Source: Roseovarius pacificus
Lineage (GTDB): Bacteria; Pseudomonadota; Alphaproteobacteria; Rhodobacterales; Rhodobacteraceae
Reading direction: 5' to 3'
Assembly (NCBI RefSeq): GCF_900142665.1
Contig: NZ_FRBR01000005.1
Span: 62,001-126,000 of the forward strand
Length of the DNA stretch: 64,000 nucleotides
In this document: positions 34,032-43,736 of the stretch, piece after piece
Position numbering within the stretch: the first letter of the stretch is position 1
Layout of the letters: each line of letters starts with the position of its first letter
Made by a program: the position numbers and the translations under genes
The notes under the pieces: model-generated
Told to the model about the DNA's origin: nothing
Seen by the model: the letters and a program-made list of their open reading frames with translations, nothing else
The model's database searches: none

Positions 34032-34189
34032 GGCACCGCAAGAGGGCGGGTCAAACAGGCCGGGCACCGGCAAGCCCTCCCCTGTGCGTGACCGGCTGGC
34101 TGACAGGCTCGGCCTATAGCTTGCGTTGCACCCTGCACATCCCGGAAAGAATGGTGTAGTCGATCCAATTGAGAAATACAGCCGCTAGA

Positions 34190-34207
34190 CATTCACGAAG
34201 GTGAATG
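34190..34207. promoter_or_regulatory. Palindrome before the metallo-beta-lactamase-fold gene
   Basis: CATTCAC-GAAG-GTGAATG, 7-bp perfect arms with a 4-nt centre, 36 nt before the start codon. Too short and lacking a T-run to be a good terminator; it could be an operator or a 5' UTR hairpin. Confidence 0.45.
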
Positions 34208-34242
34208 CGTAGGATCGCGCGACAGTTTCAAGGGAGGACGTC

Positions 34243-35193
34243 ATGAAACCGATTTTCGCAGCCCTCGCGGCGGCGGCTATTGCCGCGCCCGCTCTGGCAT
34301 CCGAGGATATCGCCGATCAGTACCCGCAATCCGAGCTGTATTCCAAACCCTATGAATTCATCCCGCATGTCTATTCGGCCATCGGCGCGACGGCCCCGCC
34401 CACTTATGAAAACTCCGGCCACAACAACAACCTGAGCTTCGTCGTCACCGGCGACGGGGTGGTGGTGATCAATGGCGGCGCGTCCTATCGTCTGGCCAGG
34501 GCCCTGCATGACGAGATCAAGGCCGTGACCGATCAGCCGGTCAAACTGGTGATCAACGAAAACGGGCAGGGCCACGCCATGCTGGGCAATTCCTACTGGG
34601 CCGGGCAGGGCGTCGATATCCTGGCCCATGAAGACGCCATTCACGAGATCGAAGAAGAGGGCGATTTCATCCTTCAGTCCATGCAGGGCTACAACAAGGA
34701 CAAGGCCGAAGGCACCAGCGTCGTGATCCCCAACCTGAGTTTCGAGGACGAAAAGATCGTCGAGATGGGCGATGTGACCTTTCACATCCTGCACCTCGGT
34801 CCGGCGCATGGTCCCGGCGACACGCAGGTCTGGATTCCGCAATGGGACATCGTGATCGCCGGTGACATCGCGTTTCACGAACGCATGCCGCCGATTTTCG
34901 CAGGCGCCTGCACGAGTTGCTGGATCGAAACCTTCGACGGGCCGTTCACCGAACTGGGCGCGACCTATGTGATTCCCGGCCATGGCCACCCGACCAACAT
35001 GGAATCGGTGACCATCGGCACCACGGGGTATCTCAAGGATCTGCGCGCGAAGATCGGGGAACATATCGACAATGGCGGCGAGTTGTCGGATGCCTATTAC
35101 GTCGATCAGTCACGGTGGAAACATCTGGACACTTACGAAGAACTGGCCACAAAGAACGCAGGTCGCGTTTTCGAGGAAATGGAATGGGAATGA
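34243..35193 (+). CDS. Periplasmic metallo-beta-lactamase-fold protein with a degenerate HxHxDH motif
   Basis: 316 residues with a Sec signal peptide (MKPIFAALAAAAIAAPALAS). The fold is recognisable by VVTGDGVVVINGG, the GPAHGPGDTQVW loop, VIAGDIAFHERMPPI and PGHGHPTN, which keep His, Asp and His ligands of the family. The first metal motif, normally HxHxDH, reads N-G-Q-G-H-A (VINENGQGHAMLGN), so most first- and second-site ligands are missing. It may be a divergent or non-catalytic relative of SoxH-like or quinoprotein-relay hydrolases. It has its own promoter region with a palindrome. Confidence 0.8.
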   Translation: MKPIFAALAAAAIAAPALASEDIADQYPQSELYSKPYEFIPHVYSAIGATAPPTYENSGHNNNLSFVVTGDGVVVINGGASYRLARALHDEIKAVTDQPVKLVINENGQGHAMLGNSYWAGQGVDILAHEDAIHEIEEEGDFILQSMQGYNKDKAEGTSVVIPNLSFEDEKIVEMGDVTFHILHLGPAHGPGDTQVWIPQWDIVIAGDIAFHERMPPIFAGACTSCWIETFDGPFTELGATYVIPGHGHPTNMESVTIGTTGYLKDLRAKIGEHIDNGGELSDAYYVDQSRWKHLDTYEELATKNAGRVFEEMEWE

Positions 35194-35245
35194 TGCCGCG
35201 TTTGCCGAAACGCCATGTCTTTGCCGGGGGCACGGTGAACGCCCT

Positions 35246-35698
35246 GTGCTGAAATGGATCGACATGCCGCCGGTGTGGTTGCTGGCCTGTCTGGTGCTGG
35301 CCTGGCTTCAGGCCAGCCAATATGCGCTTGGCCTGTCTTTTGGTGGGGCATGGGCGGATTTCGCGGGCGGGATTCTGGTTGGCGGGGGGCTGATCCTGAT
35401 GGTGCTAGCCTTTGCCGAGATGCGCCGCCACCGCACCACGATCATCCCGCATGAAACCCCCGAAAGACTGGTGCAGACCGGCATTTTCAGCCGCACCCGC
35501 AACCCGATCTACATGGGCGATGCGCTGATTCTTCTGGGGCTGATCCTGCGGTGGGATGCGGTGCTGTCGCTGCCGCTGGTTCCGGTTTTCGTCTGGATCG
35601 TCGAAAAGCGGTTCATCGAACCCGAAGAAGACCGGATGCGCCGGAAATTCGGCATGGAATTTGCGCGCTATTGCCAAAAGACGCGACGTTGGATTTGA
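35246..35698 (+). CDS. Isoprenylcysteine carboxyl methyltransferase-like membrane protein
   Basis: 150 residues from the GTG at 35246 (V-L-K-W-I-D-M-P-P), which matches the typical family N-terminus; an ATG at 35264 is the alternative. Three to four transmembrane helices precede the ICMT/PEMT-type motif RTRNPIYMGDALILLGL (residues about 85-101) and a C-terminal PEEDRMRRKFGMEFARYC segment. Family members methylate small lipids or cysteines with SAM; the substrate is unknown. It follows the metallo-beta-lactamase-fold gene by 52 nt. Confidence 0.8.
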   Translation: MLKWIDMPPVWLLACLVLAWLQASQYALGLSFGGAWADFAGGILVGGGLILMVLAFAEMRRHRTTIIPHETPERLVQTGIFSRTRNPIYMGDALILLGLILRWDAVLSLPLVPVFVWIVEKRFIEPEEDRMRRKFGMEFARYCQKTRRWI

Positions 35699-35828
35699 CC
35701 AGATGCGACATTCCTTGCATCGAAACCGGTGGAAAAATGTGAAATAACCCTGCAAGAAGCAAGTTCACGCAGGGAAACGGGCCGGAAATGGCCTTGGAAC
35801 AGGATAAACCGAGACGGGGGACACAACT

Positions 35829-37403
35829 TTGAAAATCGGAACACCGAAAGAAGTGATGGAGGGCGAGGCGCGGGTCGCGATGACGCCGGACTCTGCGCTT
35901 CAACTGCAAAAGCTGGGCTATGACTGCGCCATCGAGGCCGGGGCCGGCAAGGCGGCCGGGTTCTCGGACGCGGCCTACAAGGAGGCCGGCGTCGAGGTGA
36001 TCAAATCCGCTGCGGCGCTCTACAAGGCGGCGGATATCGTCGCCAAGGTGCGCCCGCCCAACGACACCGAGGCCAAGCGCCTGCGCAAGGATCAGTTGCT
36101 GATCTCGTTCTTCTGGCCCGCCCAGAACGAAGAGCAGATGCAGCAGCTTGCCGAGAAAGGCACCAGCGTCATCGCCATGGACATGGTGCCGCGGATTTCG
36201 CGCGCCCAGAAGATGGATGCGCTGTCGTCGATGGCGAACATCGCCGGGTATCGCGCGGTGATCGAGGCCGGGAACAACTTTGGCCGGTTCTTCACCGGTC
36301 AGGTGACGGCGGCGGGCAAGGTGCCCCCGGCGAAGGTTCTGATCGTGGGCGCCGGTGTGGCCGGTCTGGCCGCCATCGGCACCTCGACCAGCCTTGGCGC
36401 GATCACCTATGCCTTCGACGTGCGCCCCGAAGTGGCCGAACAGGTCGAAAGCATGGGGGCCGAGTTCGTCTATCTGGACTTCGAGGAAGAACAGCAGGAC
36501 GGGTCGGGCACCGGCGGCTATGCCGCGCCCTCCAGCCCCGAGTTCCGCGAGGCGCAGCTTGCCAAGTTCCGCGAACTGGCGCCCGAGATGGATATCGTCA
36601 TCACCACCGCCCTGATCCCCAACCGCGAAGCGCCGGAACTGTGGACCGAGGACATGGTCAAGTCGATGAAACCCGGCAGCGTGATCGTCGACCTGGCCGC
36701 CGAAAAGGGCGGCAACTGCAAGCTGACGGTCAAGGACGACAAGATCGTCACCGACAACGGCGTGACGATCATCGGTTATACCGATTTCCCGTCGCGCATG
36801 GCGACGCAATCCTCCAGCCTCTACGCCACCAACATCCGCCATATGATGACCGACCTGACGCCCGAAAAGGACGGGCAGGTCAATCACGACATGGAAGACG
36901 ACGTGATCCGTGGCGCCACCGTGGCCCATGCGGGCGAGGTGACCTTCCCGCCGCCGCCGCCCAAGGTGGCCGCGATCGCCGCGCAGCCCAGGAAAGAAGC
37001 GCCCAAGGAACTGACCCCGGAAGAGCGCAGGGCGCAGGAACTGGCGGCGTTCAAACAGCAGACCAGGCAACAGGTCACGCTGCTGAGCGTGGGCGCGGTG
37101 CTGTTGCTGGGGGTGGGGCTCGTGGCCCCGGCCAGCTTCATGCAGCATTTCATCGTCTTCGTGCTGGCGGTGTTCGTCGGCTTCCAGGTGATCTGGAACG
37201 TCAGCCACAGCCTGCACACGCCGCTGATGGCGATCACCAACGCCATTTCGTCGATCATCATTCTGGGCGCGCTGATGCAGATCGGCTCGGGGTCGTTCCT
37301 CGTGATCCTGCTGGCCGCGCTGTCGGTGTTCATGGCCGGGATCAACATCTTCGGCGGTTTCCTTGTCACCCGGCGCATGCTCGCCATGTTCCAGAAATCG
37401 TGA
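35829..37403 (+). CDS. pntA: NAD(P) transhydrogenase subunit alpha
   Basis: 524 residues, TTG start at 35829 with GGGGGA about 10 nt upstream; the N-terminus MKIGTPKEVMEGEARVAMTP is the expected one. The NAD-binding domain shows GAGVAGLAAIGTS (about 175-187), and DFEEEQQDGSGTGGY and ANIRHMMTDL are family blocks. Four transmembrane helices occupy about 415-515. With PntB it couples proton entry to hydride transfer from NADH to NADP+, supplying NADPH. It forms an operon with pntB, 13 nt away. Confidence 0.95.
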   Translation: MKIGTPKEVMEGEARVAMTPDSALQLQKLGYDCAIEAGAGKAAGFSDAAYKEAGVEVIKSAAALYKAADIVAKVRPPNDTEAKRLRKDQLLISFFWPAQNEEQMQQLAEKGTSVIAMDMVPRISRAQKMDALSSMANIAGYRAVIEAGNNFGRFFTGQVTAAGKVPPAKVLIVGAGVAGLAAIGTSTSLGAITYAFDVRPEVAEQVESMGAEFVYLDFEEEQQDGSGTGGYAAPSSPEFREAQLAKFRELAPEMDIVITTALIPNREAPELWTEDMVKSMKPGSVIVDLAAEKGGNCKLTVKDDKIVTDNGVTIIGYTDFPSRMATQSSSLYATNIRHMMTDLTPEKDGQVNHDMEDDVIRGATVAHAGEVTFPPPPPKVAAIAAQPRKEAPKELTPEERRAQELAAFKQQTRQQVTLLSVGAVLLLGVGLVAPASFMQHFIVFVLAVFVGFQVIWNVSHSLHTPLMAITNAISSIIILGALMQIGSGSFLVILLAALSVFMAGINIFGGFLVTRRMLAMFQKS

Positions 37404-37416
37404 GGAGTAGAGGATA

Positions 37417-38850
37417 ATGGATTTCGGTTTCACTACTGCCGCATATGTGGTTGCGGCTGTCCTCTTCATCCTCAGCCTGGGTGGCCTGTCGGGACAGGAA
37501 AGCGCCAAGCGCGCCGTCTGGTACGGCATGGCGGGCATGGCGCTGGCCGTGATCGCCACGCTGATCGGGCCGGGCTCGGGCCTGTGGCTGCTGTCGCTGC
37601 TCCTTATCGCGGGCGGCGGGGCCATCGGCTGGGTCGTGGCCAAGCGGGTGCAGATGACGGAAATGCCGCAGCTCGTCGCGGCGATGCACAGCCTCGTGGG
37701 TCTGGCCGCCGTGTTCGTGGGCTTCAACGCCGATATCGAACTGGGCCGGGTCATGGCCATGGACGAAACGGCGCGCACATCGCTGGAGGGCTTCGCCGCG
37801 CTGATCGCCAGGAAGGATGCGGTGGAAATCTCGATCCTGCGGGTCGAACTGTTCCTCGGCATCTTCATCGGGGCGATCACCTTTACCGGCTCGGTCGTGG
37901 CCTTCGGCAAACTGGCGGGCAAGGTCACGTCGGCGGCCACCAAGCTGCCGGGGGGTCATGCGCTCAATGCCGGGGCGGCGCTGATCTCGGTCATCTGCCT
38001 GATCTGGTACTTCAACACCGGAGGCATGCTGCCGCTGGTCATCATGACGCTGCTGGCCTTCTTCATCGGCTATCACCTGATCATGGGGATCGGCGGGGCC
38101 GACATGCCCGTGGTCGTGTCGATGCTCAACAGCTACTCGGGCTGGGCGGCGGCGGCCATCGGCTTCAGCCTCGGCAATGACCTGCTGATCGTGGTGGGCG
38201 CGCTTGTCGGCTCGTCGGGTGCGATCCTCAGCTACATCATGTGCAAGGCGATGAACCGGCATTTCGTGTCGGTGATCCTTGGCGGTTTCGGCGGCGCCAG
38301 CGGCCCGGCGGCCGAGGTCGAGGGCGAACAGGTCGCCATCGACGCCGACGGCGTGGCGCAGGCCTTGAACGATGCCGACAGCATCGTCATCGTGCCGGGC
38401 TACGGCATGGCGGTGGCGCAGGCCCAGCAGGCGGTCAGCGAACTGACCAACAAGCTGCGCGCCAAGGGCAAGACCGTGCGGTTCGCCATTCACCCCGTCG
38501 CGGGCCGTCTGCCGGGGCACATGAACGTGCTGCTGGCCGAGGCGAAGGTGCCTTATGACATCGTCCTGGAAATGGACGAGATCAACGAGGATTTCCCCGA
38601 CACCGACGTGGTGATCGTCATCGGCTCGAACGACATCGTGAACCCCGCCGCGCAGGACGACCCCAACAGCCCCATCGCCGGGATGCCGGTGCTGGAGGTG
38701 TGGAAGGCGAAACAGGTCTTCGTGTCCAAGCGCGGGCAGGGCACCGGGTATTCGGGCATCGAAAACCCGCTGTTCTTCAAGGACAACACCCGCATGTTCT
38801 ATGGCGACGCCAAGGACAGCATGTCGAGCCTCCTGCCCAAGATCGACTGA
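37417..38850 (+). CDS. pntB: NAD(P) transhydrogenase subunit beta
   Basis: 477 residues with about eight to nine membrane helices in the first 290, then an NADP(H)-binding domain: [16 protein letters not shown] (about 330), [21 protein letters not shown] and [15 protein letters not shown] are classic PntB motifs. It completes the proton-translocating transhydrogenase with PntA. The operon ends at a strong terminator hairpin 24 nt downstream. Confidence 0.95.
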   Translation: MDFGFTTAAYVVAAVLFILSLGGLSGQESAKRAVWYGMAGMALAVIATLIGPGSGLWLLSLLLIAGGGAIGWVVAKRVQMTEMPQLVAAMHSLVGLAAVFVGFNADIELGRVMAMDETARTSLEGFAALIARKDAVEISILRVELFLGIFIGAITFTGSVVAFGKLAGKVTSAATKLPGGHALNAGAALISVICLIWYFNTGGMLPLVIMTLLAFFIGYHLIMGIGGADMPVVVSMLNSYSGWAAAAIGFSLGNDLLIVVGALVGSSGAILSYIMCKAMNRHFVSVILGGFGGASGPAAEVEGEQVAIDADGVAQALNDADSIVIVPGYGMAVAQAQQAVSELTNKLRAKGKTVRFAIHPVAGRLPGHMNVLLAEAKVPYDIVLEMDEINEDFPDTDVVIVIGSNDIVNPAAQDDPNSPIAGMPVLEVWKAKQVFVSKRGQGTGYSGIENPLFFKDNTRMFYGDAKDSMSSLLPKID

Positions 38851-38873
38851 GCCTTGCGGCCGCGAAGATTGGA

Positions 38874-38901
38874 AAGGGCGCCCCATCCGGGCGCCCTTTT
38901 T
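38874..38901 (+). terminator. Rho-independent terminator of pntAB
   Basis: Hairpin GGGCGCCC-CATCC-GGGCGCCC directly followed by TTTTT, preceded by AAA. A textbook intrinsic terminator. Confidence 0.9.
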
Positions 38902-39065
38902 ACTGCGAAGGGGATGCGATAAGCCGCGCCAAAGACGATGCGTCCGGGCGCGTCGGCTTTGGCGCGGCGGGCTTCGCCCTTGACTCCGCGCCAGCGCATC
39001 AAGCCAGGGGCCAGAGATGCCCAACCCCTGTGCGGTATACCGTTGTATCCTCGTAAATCCTTGGT

Positions 39066-39094
39066 TTGACACCAAAAATCGGTTTTACTAAAGG
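39066..39094 (+). promoter_or_regulatory. Sigma-70-type promoter for the DUF3422 gene
   Basis: TTGACA at 39066-39071, 17-nt spacer, TAAAGG at 39089-39094, 48 nt before the ATG. The -10 is imperfect, and no other candidate lies between the pntB terminator and the gene. Confidence 0.55.
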
Positions 39095-39141
39095 GGCGCC
39101 CGCGTTACCCTGCACCAAACCGCCCCCGGAGACCGCGCCCC

Positions 39142-40422
39142 ATGCCGCAGATCGAAGACCACCCGCTGCGCTATCGCCTTGCGAACGAGCTGCACGCGCG
39201 CCCGTTCCCGTCGATGCGCGCGCCCTCGACCGCCGCCTATCTGGCGATCAAGCGGCCCGAAGGCGCGGCGGCGCGGGATCGCGCGGCGGATATGGAGCAT
39301 CTGATCGCGCTTCTGGACCGGCACGGCGCGCCGCATCCGCAACCGGGCGCGACCCATTATTTCGGACGCATCGGGCGCCATACCCTGAAATGGGAAAGCC
39401 ATACCGAGTTCGTCACCTACACCGCCTATACCGACGGGCTGAGTTCGCGCCCCTTCGATCCGGCGGATTTCGAGGTGTTCCCCGAGGACTGGCTGGCCGA
39501 GGCGCCGGGCGTGCGCATGACCTCTGCCCTGATCCGCATCACCCCGTGGAAGGATACCGACACCACCCGCGATCAGATCACCGATTGGTTCGTGGCCGAA
39601 AGCGTGGCCGTGGCCCGTGTTCTGGACGATGCCGCCGTGGTCGCGGGCGATTTCCGCATCGACCCGGCGGGGCATCTGCGTTTTGCGGTGACGGTCGCCC
39701 CCGACACGGGCGAGCGGCGGATCGGCCGCGTCGTGCAGCGCCTGTGCGAGATCGAAACCTACAAATCCATGTCGATGCTGGGCTTTTCCCGTGCCCGCGA
39801 GATGAGCCCGCGCATGGGCGAACTGGACGCGCAACTGAGCGGCATGATCGGCGACATGACCGGCGAGGCCACCCGCGCCGAGGATACGCTGAAAAGCCTG
39901 CTGTCGATCTCGGCCGAACTGGAAAGCATGGTGGCGCAATCCTCCTACCGGTTCGGCGCGACCGAGGCCTATAAAAGCATCGTGCAGCAGCGTATCGAGG
40001 TTCTGCGCGAGCAGCGTTTCGAGGGGCGGCAGACATTCTCGGAATTCATGATGCGCCGCTACGATCCGGCGATGCGCACGGTGCAATCCAGCCGCGAGCG
40101 GCTGAACGCCATGGCCGACCGGGCGATGCGCGCGGGCGAATTGCTGCGCACCCGTGTCGATGTGGAGCGCAGTGCGCAGAACCAGGCCCTGCTCGAAAGC
40201 ATGGACCGCCGCGCCGACATGCAGTTGCGCCTGCAAAAGACGGTCGAAGGGCTGTCGGTGGTCGCGATCAGTTACTATGCCGTGTCGCTGGTGGGCTATC
40301 TGGTCTACCCGCTGGCCGGGCCGCTGGACCTGAGCAAGGGCATGCTGATGGCCATTGCGACGCCCTTCGTCGTGGCGGCGGTGTGGTGGCTGGTGCACCG
40401 CATCCGCAAGCGCATGCATTAG
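39142..40422 (+). CDS. DUF3422-family membrane protein
   Basis: 426 residues. The N-terminus HPLRYRLANELHARPFPSMRAP is the DUF3422 signature. A long soluble, helical middle (coiled-coil-like from about 250 to 370) is followed by two transmembrane helices near 370-385 and 400-420 and a basic tail RIRKRMH. The function is unknown; it looks like a membrane-anchored protein with a large cytoplasmic part. It starts with GGAGA about 11 nt before the ATG and stands between pntAB and the riboflavin genes. Confidence 0.85.
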   Translation: MPQIEDHPLRYRLANELHARPFPSMRAPSTAAYLAIKRPEGAAARDRAADMEHLIALLDRHGAPHPQPGATHYFGRIGRHTLKWESHTEFVTYTAYTDGLSSRPFDPADFEVFPEDWLAEAPGVRMTSALIRITPWKDTDTTRDQITDWFVAESVAVARVLDDAAVVAGDFRIDPAGHLRFAVTVAPDTGERRIGRVVQRLCEIETYKSMSMLGFSRAREMSPRMGELDAQLSGMIGDMTGEATRAEDTLKSLLSISAELESMVAQSSYRFGATEAYKSIVQQRIEVLREQRFEGRQTFSEFMMRRYDPAMRTVQSSRERLNAMADRAMRAGELLRTRVDVERSAQNQALLESMDRRADMQLRLQKTVEGLSVVAISYYAVSLVGYLVYPLAGPLDLSKGMLMAIATPFVVAAVWWLVHRIRKRMH

Positions 40423-40515
40423 TCTCGCGTACCGGCGCCGATTTCGGCATCCCCTCTGGCCAAGGCGCACAGGCTGCGCTATCCCGCAGGCCAAGGAACT
40501 CCGAGGAACGCTGCC

Positions 40516-41667
40516 ATGTCCGATACCGTCCCCTTCGAACAACCGGGCGAGGTTGAACAAAGCCTGAGCGCGCATATCGCGCCCACCGAAGAGATCATCG
40601 CCGAGGCCCGCGCCGGCCGGATGTTCATCCTTGTCGATCACGAGGACCGCGAGAACGAGGGCGATCTGGTCATCGCCGCCGAATTCGCCACCCCCGAGGC
40701 GGTCAATTTCATGGCCACCCACGGACGCGGCCTGATCTGCCTGCCGATGACCGCCGAGCGCATCGGCCAGTTGGGCCTGCCGATGATGGCGGTCAACAAT
40801 TCCTCGCGCATGGAAACCGCCTTTACCGTGTCGATCGAGGCGCGCGAGGGCGTGACCACCGGCATTTCCGCCGCCGACCGCGCCCATACCGTGGCCGTGG
40901 CGATCAACGAACAGAACAGTGCGGCCCAGATCGCGACGCCGGGCCACGTCTTTCCGCTGCGCGCGCGCAATGGCGGGGTTCTGGTGCGCGCCGGTCATAC
41001 CGAGGCCGCCGTCGATATTTCGCGCCTTGCCGGGCTGAAACCCGCCGGGGTGATCTGCGAGATCATGAACGATGACGGCACCATGGCACGCCTGCCCGAT
41101 CTGGTCGGGTTCGCGCAAACCCACGGCCTCAAGATCGGCACGATCTCCGATCTCATCGCCTATCGCCACAAGCACGACAACCTCGTGCGCGAGGTGCGCC
41201 GCGATACCGTCCATTCCAGCCACGGCGGCGAGTGGGACATGCGCCTGTTCGCCGACCAGATCACCGGCACCGAGCATGTGGTGCTGATCAAGGGCGACAT
41301 CTTCGACGGGAAACCCGTTCTGGCGCGCACCCATGCGCTCAACGTGATGGAGGACGTTCTGGGCGTCGGCCTGACCGCGACGGAAAGCGGCCCGACCTCG
41401 AAAATCCCCAGGGCGATGAACCTCATCGCCCGCGAAGGGCGCGGCGCGGTGTTCCTGTTCCGCCAGCCCCGCCCCAGCATCGCGCAGGAGCTCGAGGACG
41501 AGGACGCCCCGCGCACCATCAAGCATACCGGCCTTGGCGCGCAGATCATGTCGACCATGGGCCTGCACGAGTTGATCCTGCTGACAGACAGCCCCGATAC
41601 GCGGTATCTGGGGCTCGATGCCTATGGCATTTCGATCACCGGCACCCGCCCCCTGAGCGAAGGATAA
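40516..41667 (+). CDS. ribB: 3,4-dihydroxy-2-butanone 4-phosphate synthase with a degenerate GTP cyclohydrolase II-like domain
   Basis: 383 residues. The N-terminal domain (to about 215) carries the RibB motifs: [16 protein letters not shown], the [11 protein letters not shown] loop, and [22 protein letters not shown]. It makes 3,4-dihydroxy-2-butanone 4-phosphate from ribulose 5-phosphate for riboflavin. The C-terminal half has the RibA fold order but lacks the cysteine zinc ligands of GTP cyclohydrolase II (no CxxGDxxxSxRCxC), so it is probably inactive for that step. It is 6 nt before ribH. Confidence 0.93.
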   Translation: MSDTVPFEQPGEVEQSLSAHIAPTEEIIAEARAGRMFILVDHEDRENEGDLVIAAEFATPEAVNFMATHGRGLICLPMTAERIGQLGLPMMAVNNSSRMETAFTVSIEAREGVTTGISAADRAHTVAVAINEQNSAAQIATPGHVFPLRARNGGVLVRAGHTEAAVDISRLAGLKPAGVICEIMNDDGTMARLPDLVGFAQTHGLKIGTISDLIAYRHKHDNLVREVRRDTVHSSHGGEWDMRLFADQITGTEHVVLIKGDIFDGKPVLARTHALNVMEDVLGVGLTATESGPTSKIPRAMNLIAREGRGAVFLFRQPRPSIAQELEDEDAPRTIKHTGLGAQIMSTMGLHELILLTDSPDTRYLGLDAYGISITGTRPLSEG

Positions 41668-41673
41668 TCCCCA

Positions 41674-42219
41674 ATGGCCGAGAAAGAATACACCCTGCCG
41701 CGCCCCGAATTCACCGATCCGGTCAAACTGCTGATCGTGGTCGCACCGTTTTATCGCGACATCGCCGACAACCTGATCGCCGGGGCCACCGCCGAGATCG
41801 AGGCGGCGGGCGGCAGCCATGAGATCACCGAGGTTCCCGGCGCGCTGGAAATCCCCACCGCCATCACCATCGCCGAGCGGCTGTCGAATTTCGATGGCTA
41901 CGTGGCGCTTGGCTGCGTCATCCGGGGCGAAACCACCCATTACGAAACCGTCTGCAACGACAGTTCGCGCGGGATCACCCTGCTGGGGCTTCAGGGCCTG
42001 TGCATCGGCAACGGCATCCTGACCGTGGAAAACCGCACCCAGGCCGAGGTCCGCGCCGATCCCGCCGCCATGAACAAAGGCGCCGGGGCGGCGGCTGCGG
42101 CCTTGCATCTCGTCGCGCTCACCCGTAAGTGGGGCGGCCGGCGCAAGGGGGTGGGTTTCATGCCCGCCGCCGAGGAATACAAGCTGGCAGGCGAGCTCAA
42201 GGACAACCCCAAGGCATGA
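41674..42219 (+). CDS. ribH: 6,7-dimethyl-8-ribityllumazine synthase
   Basis: 181 residues, slightly longer than the 150-160 core. The core motifs are there: a beta-strand VPGALEIPTAI (about residue 53), VALGCVIRGETTHYETVC (about 75) and GILTVENRTQAEVRAD (about 110). It condenses the product of RibB with 5-amino-6-ribitylamino-uracil, the penultimate riboflavin step, and forms large oligomers. Its stop overlaps the nusB start by 4 nt (ATGA). Confidence 0.95.
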   Translation: MAEKEYTLPRPEFTDPVKLLIVVAPFYRDIADNLIAGATAEIEAAGGSHEITEVPGALEIPTAITIAERLSNFDGYVALGCVIRGETTHYETVCNDSSRGITLLGLQGLCIGNGILTVENRTQAEVRADPAAMNKGAGAAAAALHLVALTRKWGGRRKGVGFMPAAEEYKLAGELKDNPKA

Positions 42220-42698
42220 CGACCGACGACAAACCCGTTTCCGGCAACCAGCGGCGCAAGATGCGCTCGGCAGCGCGGCTTTACGCCGTGCAGGCGCTTT
42301 TCCAGATGGAGGCGGGCCACCAGACCGTCGACGAGGTGATCCGCGAATTCGAAGATCACCGCTTCGGCGCGCATTACGACGAAGGCGACATGCTGGACGG
42401 CGATCCCGAACTGTTCGAATCGCTGATGCGCGACGCGGTGAACTGGCAGGCCAGGATCGACCAGATGACCGACCGCGCGCTCGTCGCCAAATGGCCCATC
42501 GACCGGATCGACCCGACATTGCGCGCCCTGTTCCGCGCCGCCGGGGCGGAACTGACGCAATCCGACACGCCCCCCAAGGTGGTGATCATGGAATTCGTCG
42601 ATATCGCCAAGAGTTTCCACCCCGAGGGGCGCGAGCCGAAATTCGTCAACGCGGTGCTGGATCACATGGCACGCGAGGCCAAACCCGAGGCATTCTGA
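42216..42698 (+). CDS. nusB: Transcription antitermination protein NusB
   Basis: 160 residues from the ATG at 42216; a frame extension to 42129 lies inside ribH. The NusB fold is recognisable: RSAARLYAVQALFQMEAG at the start, IDRIDPTLRALFRAAGAEL in the middle, and EFVDIAKSFHPEGREPKFVNAVLDH near the end. It binds boxA RNA and NusE (S10) in rRNA antitermination. Coupling with ribH and ribB is the usual alphaproteobacterial order. Confidence 0.95.
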   Translation: MTTDDKPVSGNQRRKMRSAARLYAVQALFQMEAGHQTVDEVIREFEDHRFGAHYDEGDMLDGDPELFESLMRDAVNWQARIDQMTDRALVAKWPIDRIDPTLRALFRAAGAELTQSDTPPKVVIMEFVDIAKSFHPEGREPKFVNAVLDHMAREAKPEAF

Positions 42699-42720
42699 CC
42701 TCTCACGTCCGCCCGGACAA

Positions 42721-42745
42721 AATGCCGGTCTTTCCGGCATTTACC
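42721..42745 (+). terminator. Stem-loop downstream of nusB
   Basis: AATGCCGG-TCTTT-CCGGCATT followed by a short T/A-rich end (TTACCTTTG), preceded by ACAA. It probably ends the ribB-ribH-nusB transcript 68 nt before livH, although the T-run is weak. Confidence 0.6.
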
Positions 42746-42812
42746 TTTGCATGCTAAAGGAGGGCACCCTTGCGCGGGGCACGGGGGCGGGGAACGACAG
42801 GCAAGGCAGAGA

Positions 42813-43736
42813 ATGTCCACCATCCTATTGATCGAGCAGACGCTCAACGGGCTGCAATTCGGCGTCATGCTGTTTCTGATGGCGGCCGGGCTGACCCTGA
42901 TCTTCGGCGTGATGGGCCTGATCAACCTCGCGCATGGTTCGCTCTACATGGTCGGGGCCTTTGCCGCCGCGGGCGTGGCGGCATGGACCGGCTCTTTCGT
43001 GCTGGCGCTGGCGGCCAGCCTCGTGGCGGCGGCGGTGGCCGGGGTGATCGTGGAAATGGTGGTGATCCGGCGGCTTTACGATCGCGACCACCTCGATCAG
43101 GTGCTGGCCACCTTCGCGCTGATCCTGATCTTTTCCGAAGGTACGCGGTGGGCGTTCGGCTCGTTCCCGCTGTTTCTGGACACGCCGGACTGGCTGTCGG
43201 GGACGGTCATGCTGCCCTTCGGTATCGAATATTCGCGCTATCGTCTGGCGATCATCCTTGTCGGGCTCGCGGTTGCGGCGGGGCTGTTCTGGATGATCGC
43301 GCGCACGCGCATCGGCATCCGCATCCGCGCCGGCGAAAACGACCGTGAGATGATCGGCGCGCTCGGGGTCAACATTTCACGCCTCTATACGCTGGTCTTC
43401 GCGCTCGGCGCGGCGCTGGCGGGGTTCGCGGGGGCGCTGATCGGCGCGATCCAGTCGGTGCAGGTCGGCATGGGCGAACCCGTCCTGATCCTTGCCTTCG
43501 TGGTGATCGTGATCGGCGGGATCGGCTCGATCAAGGGGGCGTTCATCGGCGCGATCCTTGTCGGGCTCACCGATACACTGGGCCGCTTCCTGCTGCCGCT
43601 GGCCTTCGGCCTGATCATGGAGCCCTCGGCGGCCACCTCGGTCGGGGCGTCGCTGGCGTCGATGGCGATCTACATCCTCATGGCCGGGGTTCTGCTGTTC
43701 CGCCCGCAGGGCCTGTTCGGGGCGCGGGCGGCATGA
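42813..43736 (+). CDS. Branched-chain amino-acid-type ABC transporter permease LivH
   Basis: 307 residues from the ATG at 42813. Around eight hydrophobic segments; the LivH signature GLTLIFGVMGLINLAHGSLYM is near the start, and GIRIRAGENDREMIGALGVN is the cytoplasmic loop that contacts the ATPases. Begins a livHMGF operon whose periplasmic binding protein gene is absent from the window. This group also transports urea, amides or aromatic acids, so the substrate is uncertain and the symbol is left blank. Confidence 0.88.
   Translation: MSTILLIEQTLNGLQFGVMLFLMAAGLTLIFGVMGLINLAHGSLYMVGAFAAAGVAAWTGSFVLALAASLVAAAVAGVIVEMVVIRRLYDRDHLDQVLATFALILIFSEGTRWAFGSFPLFLDTPDWLSGTVMLPFGIEYSRYRLAIILVGLAVAAGLFWMIARTRIGIRIRAGENDREMIGALGVNISRLYTLVFALGAALAGFAGALIGAIQSVQVGMGEPVLILAFVVIVIGGIGSIKGAFIGAILVGLTDTLGRFLLPLAFGLIMEPSAATSVGASLASMAIYILMAGVLLFRPQGLFGARAA

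Noticed and set aside
35613..37943. 776-residue minus-strand open frame over pntA and pntB
   Set aside because: No motif; the plus-strand genes are unmistakable transhydrogenase subunits.
39088..42519. 1143-residue minus-strand open frame
   Set aside because: It runs antisense through DUF3422, ribB, ribH and nusB, is His/Arg/Gly-rich without family motifs, and mirrors GC-rich codon bias of the real plus-strand genes.
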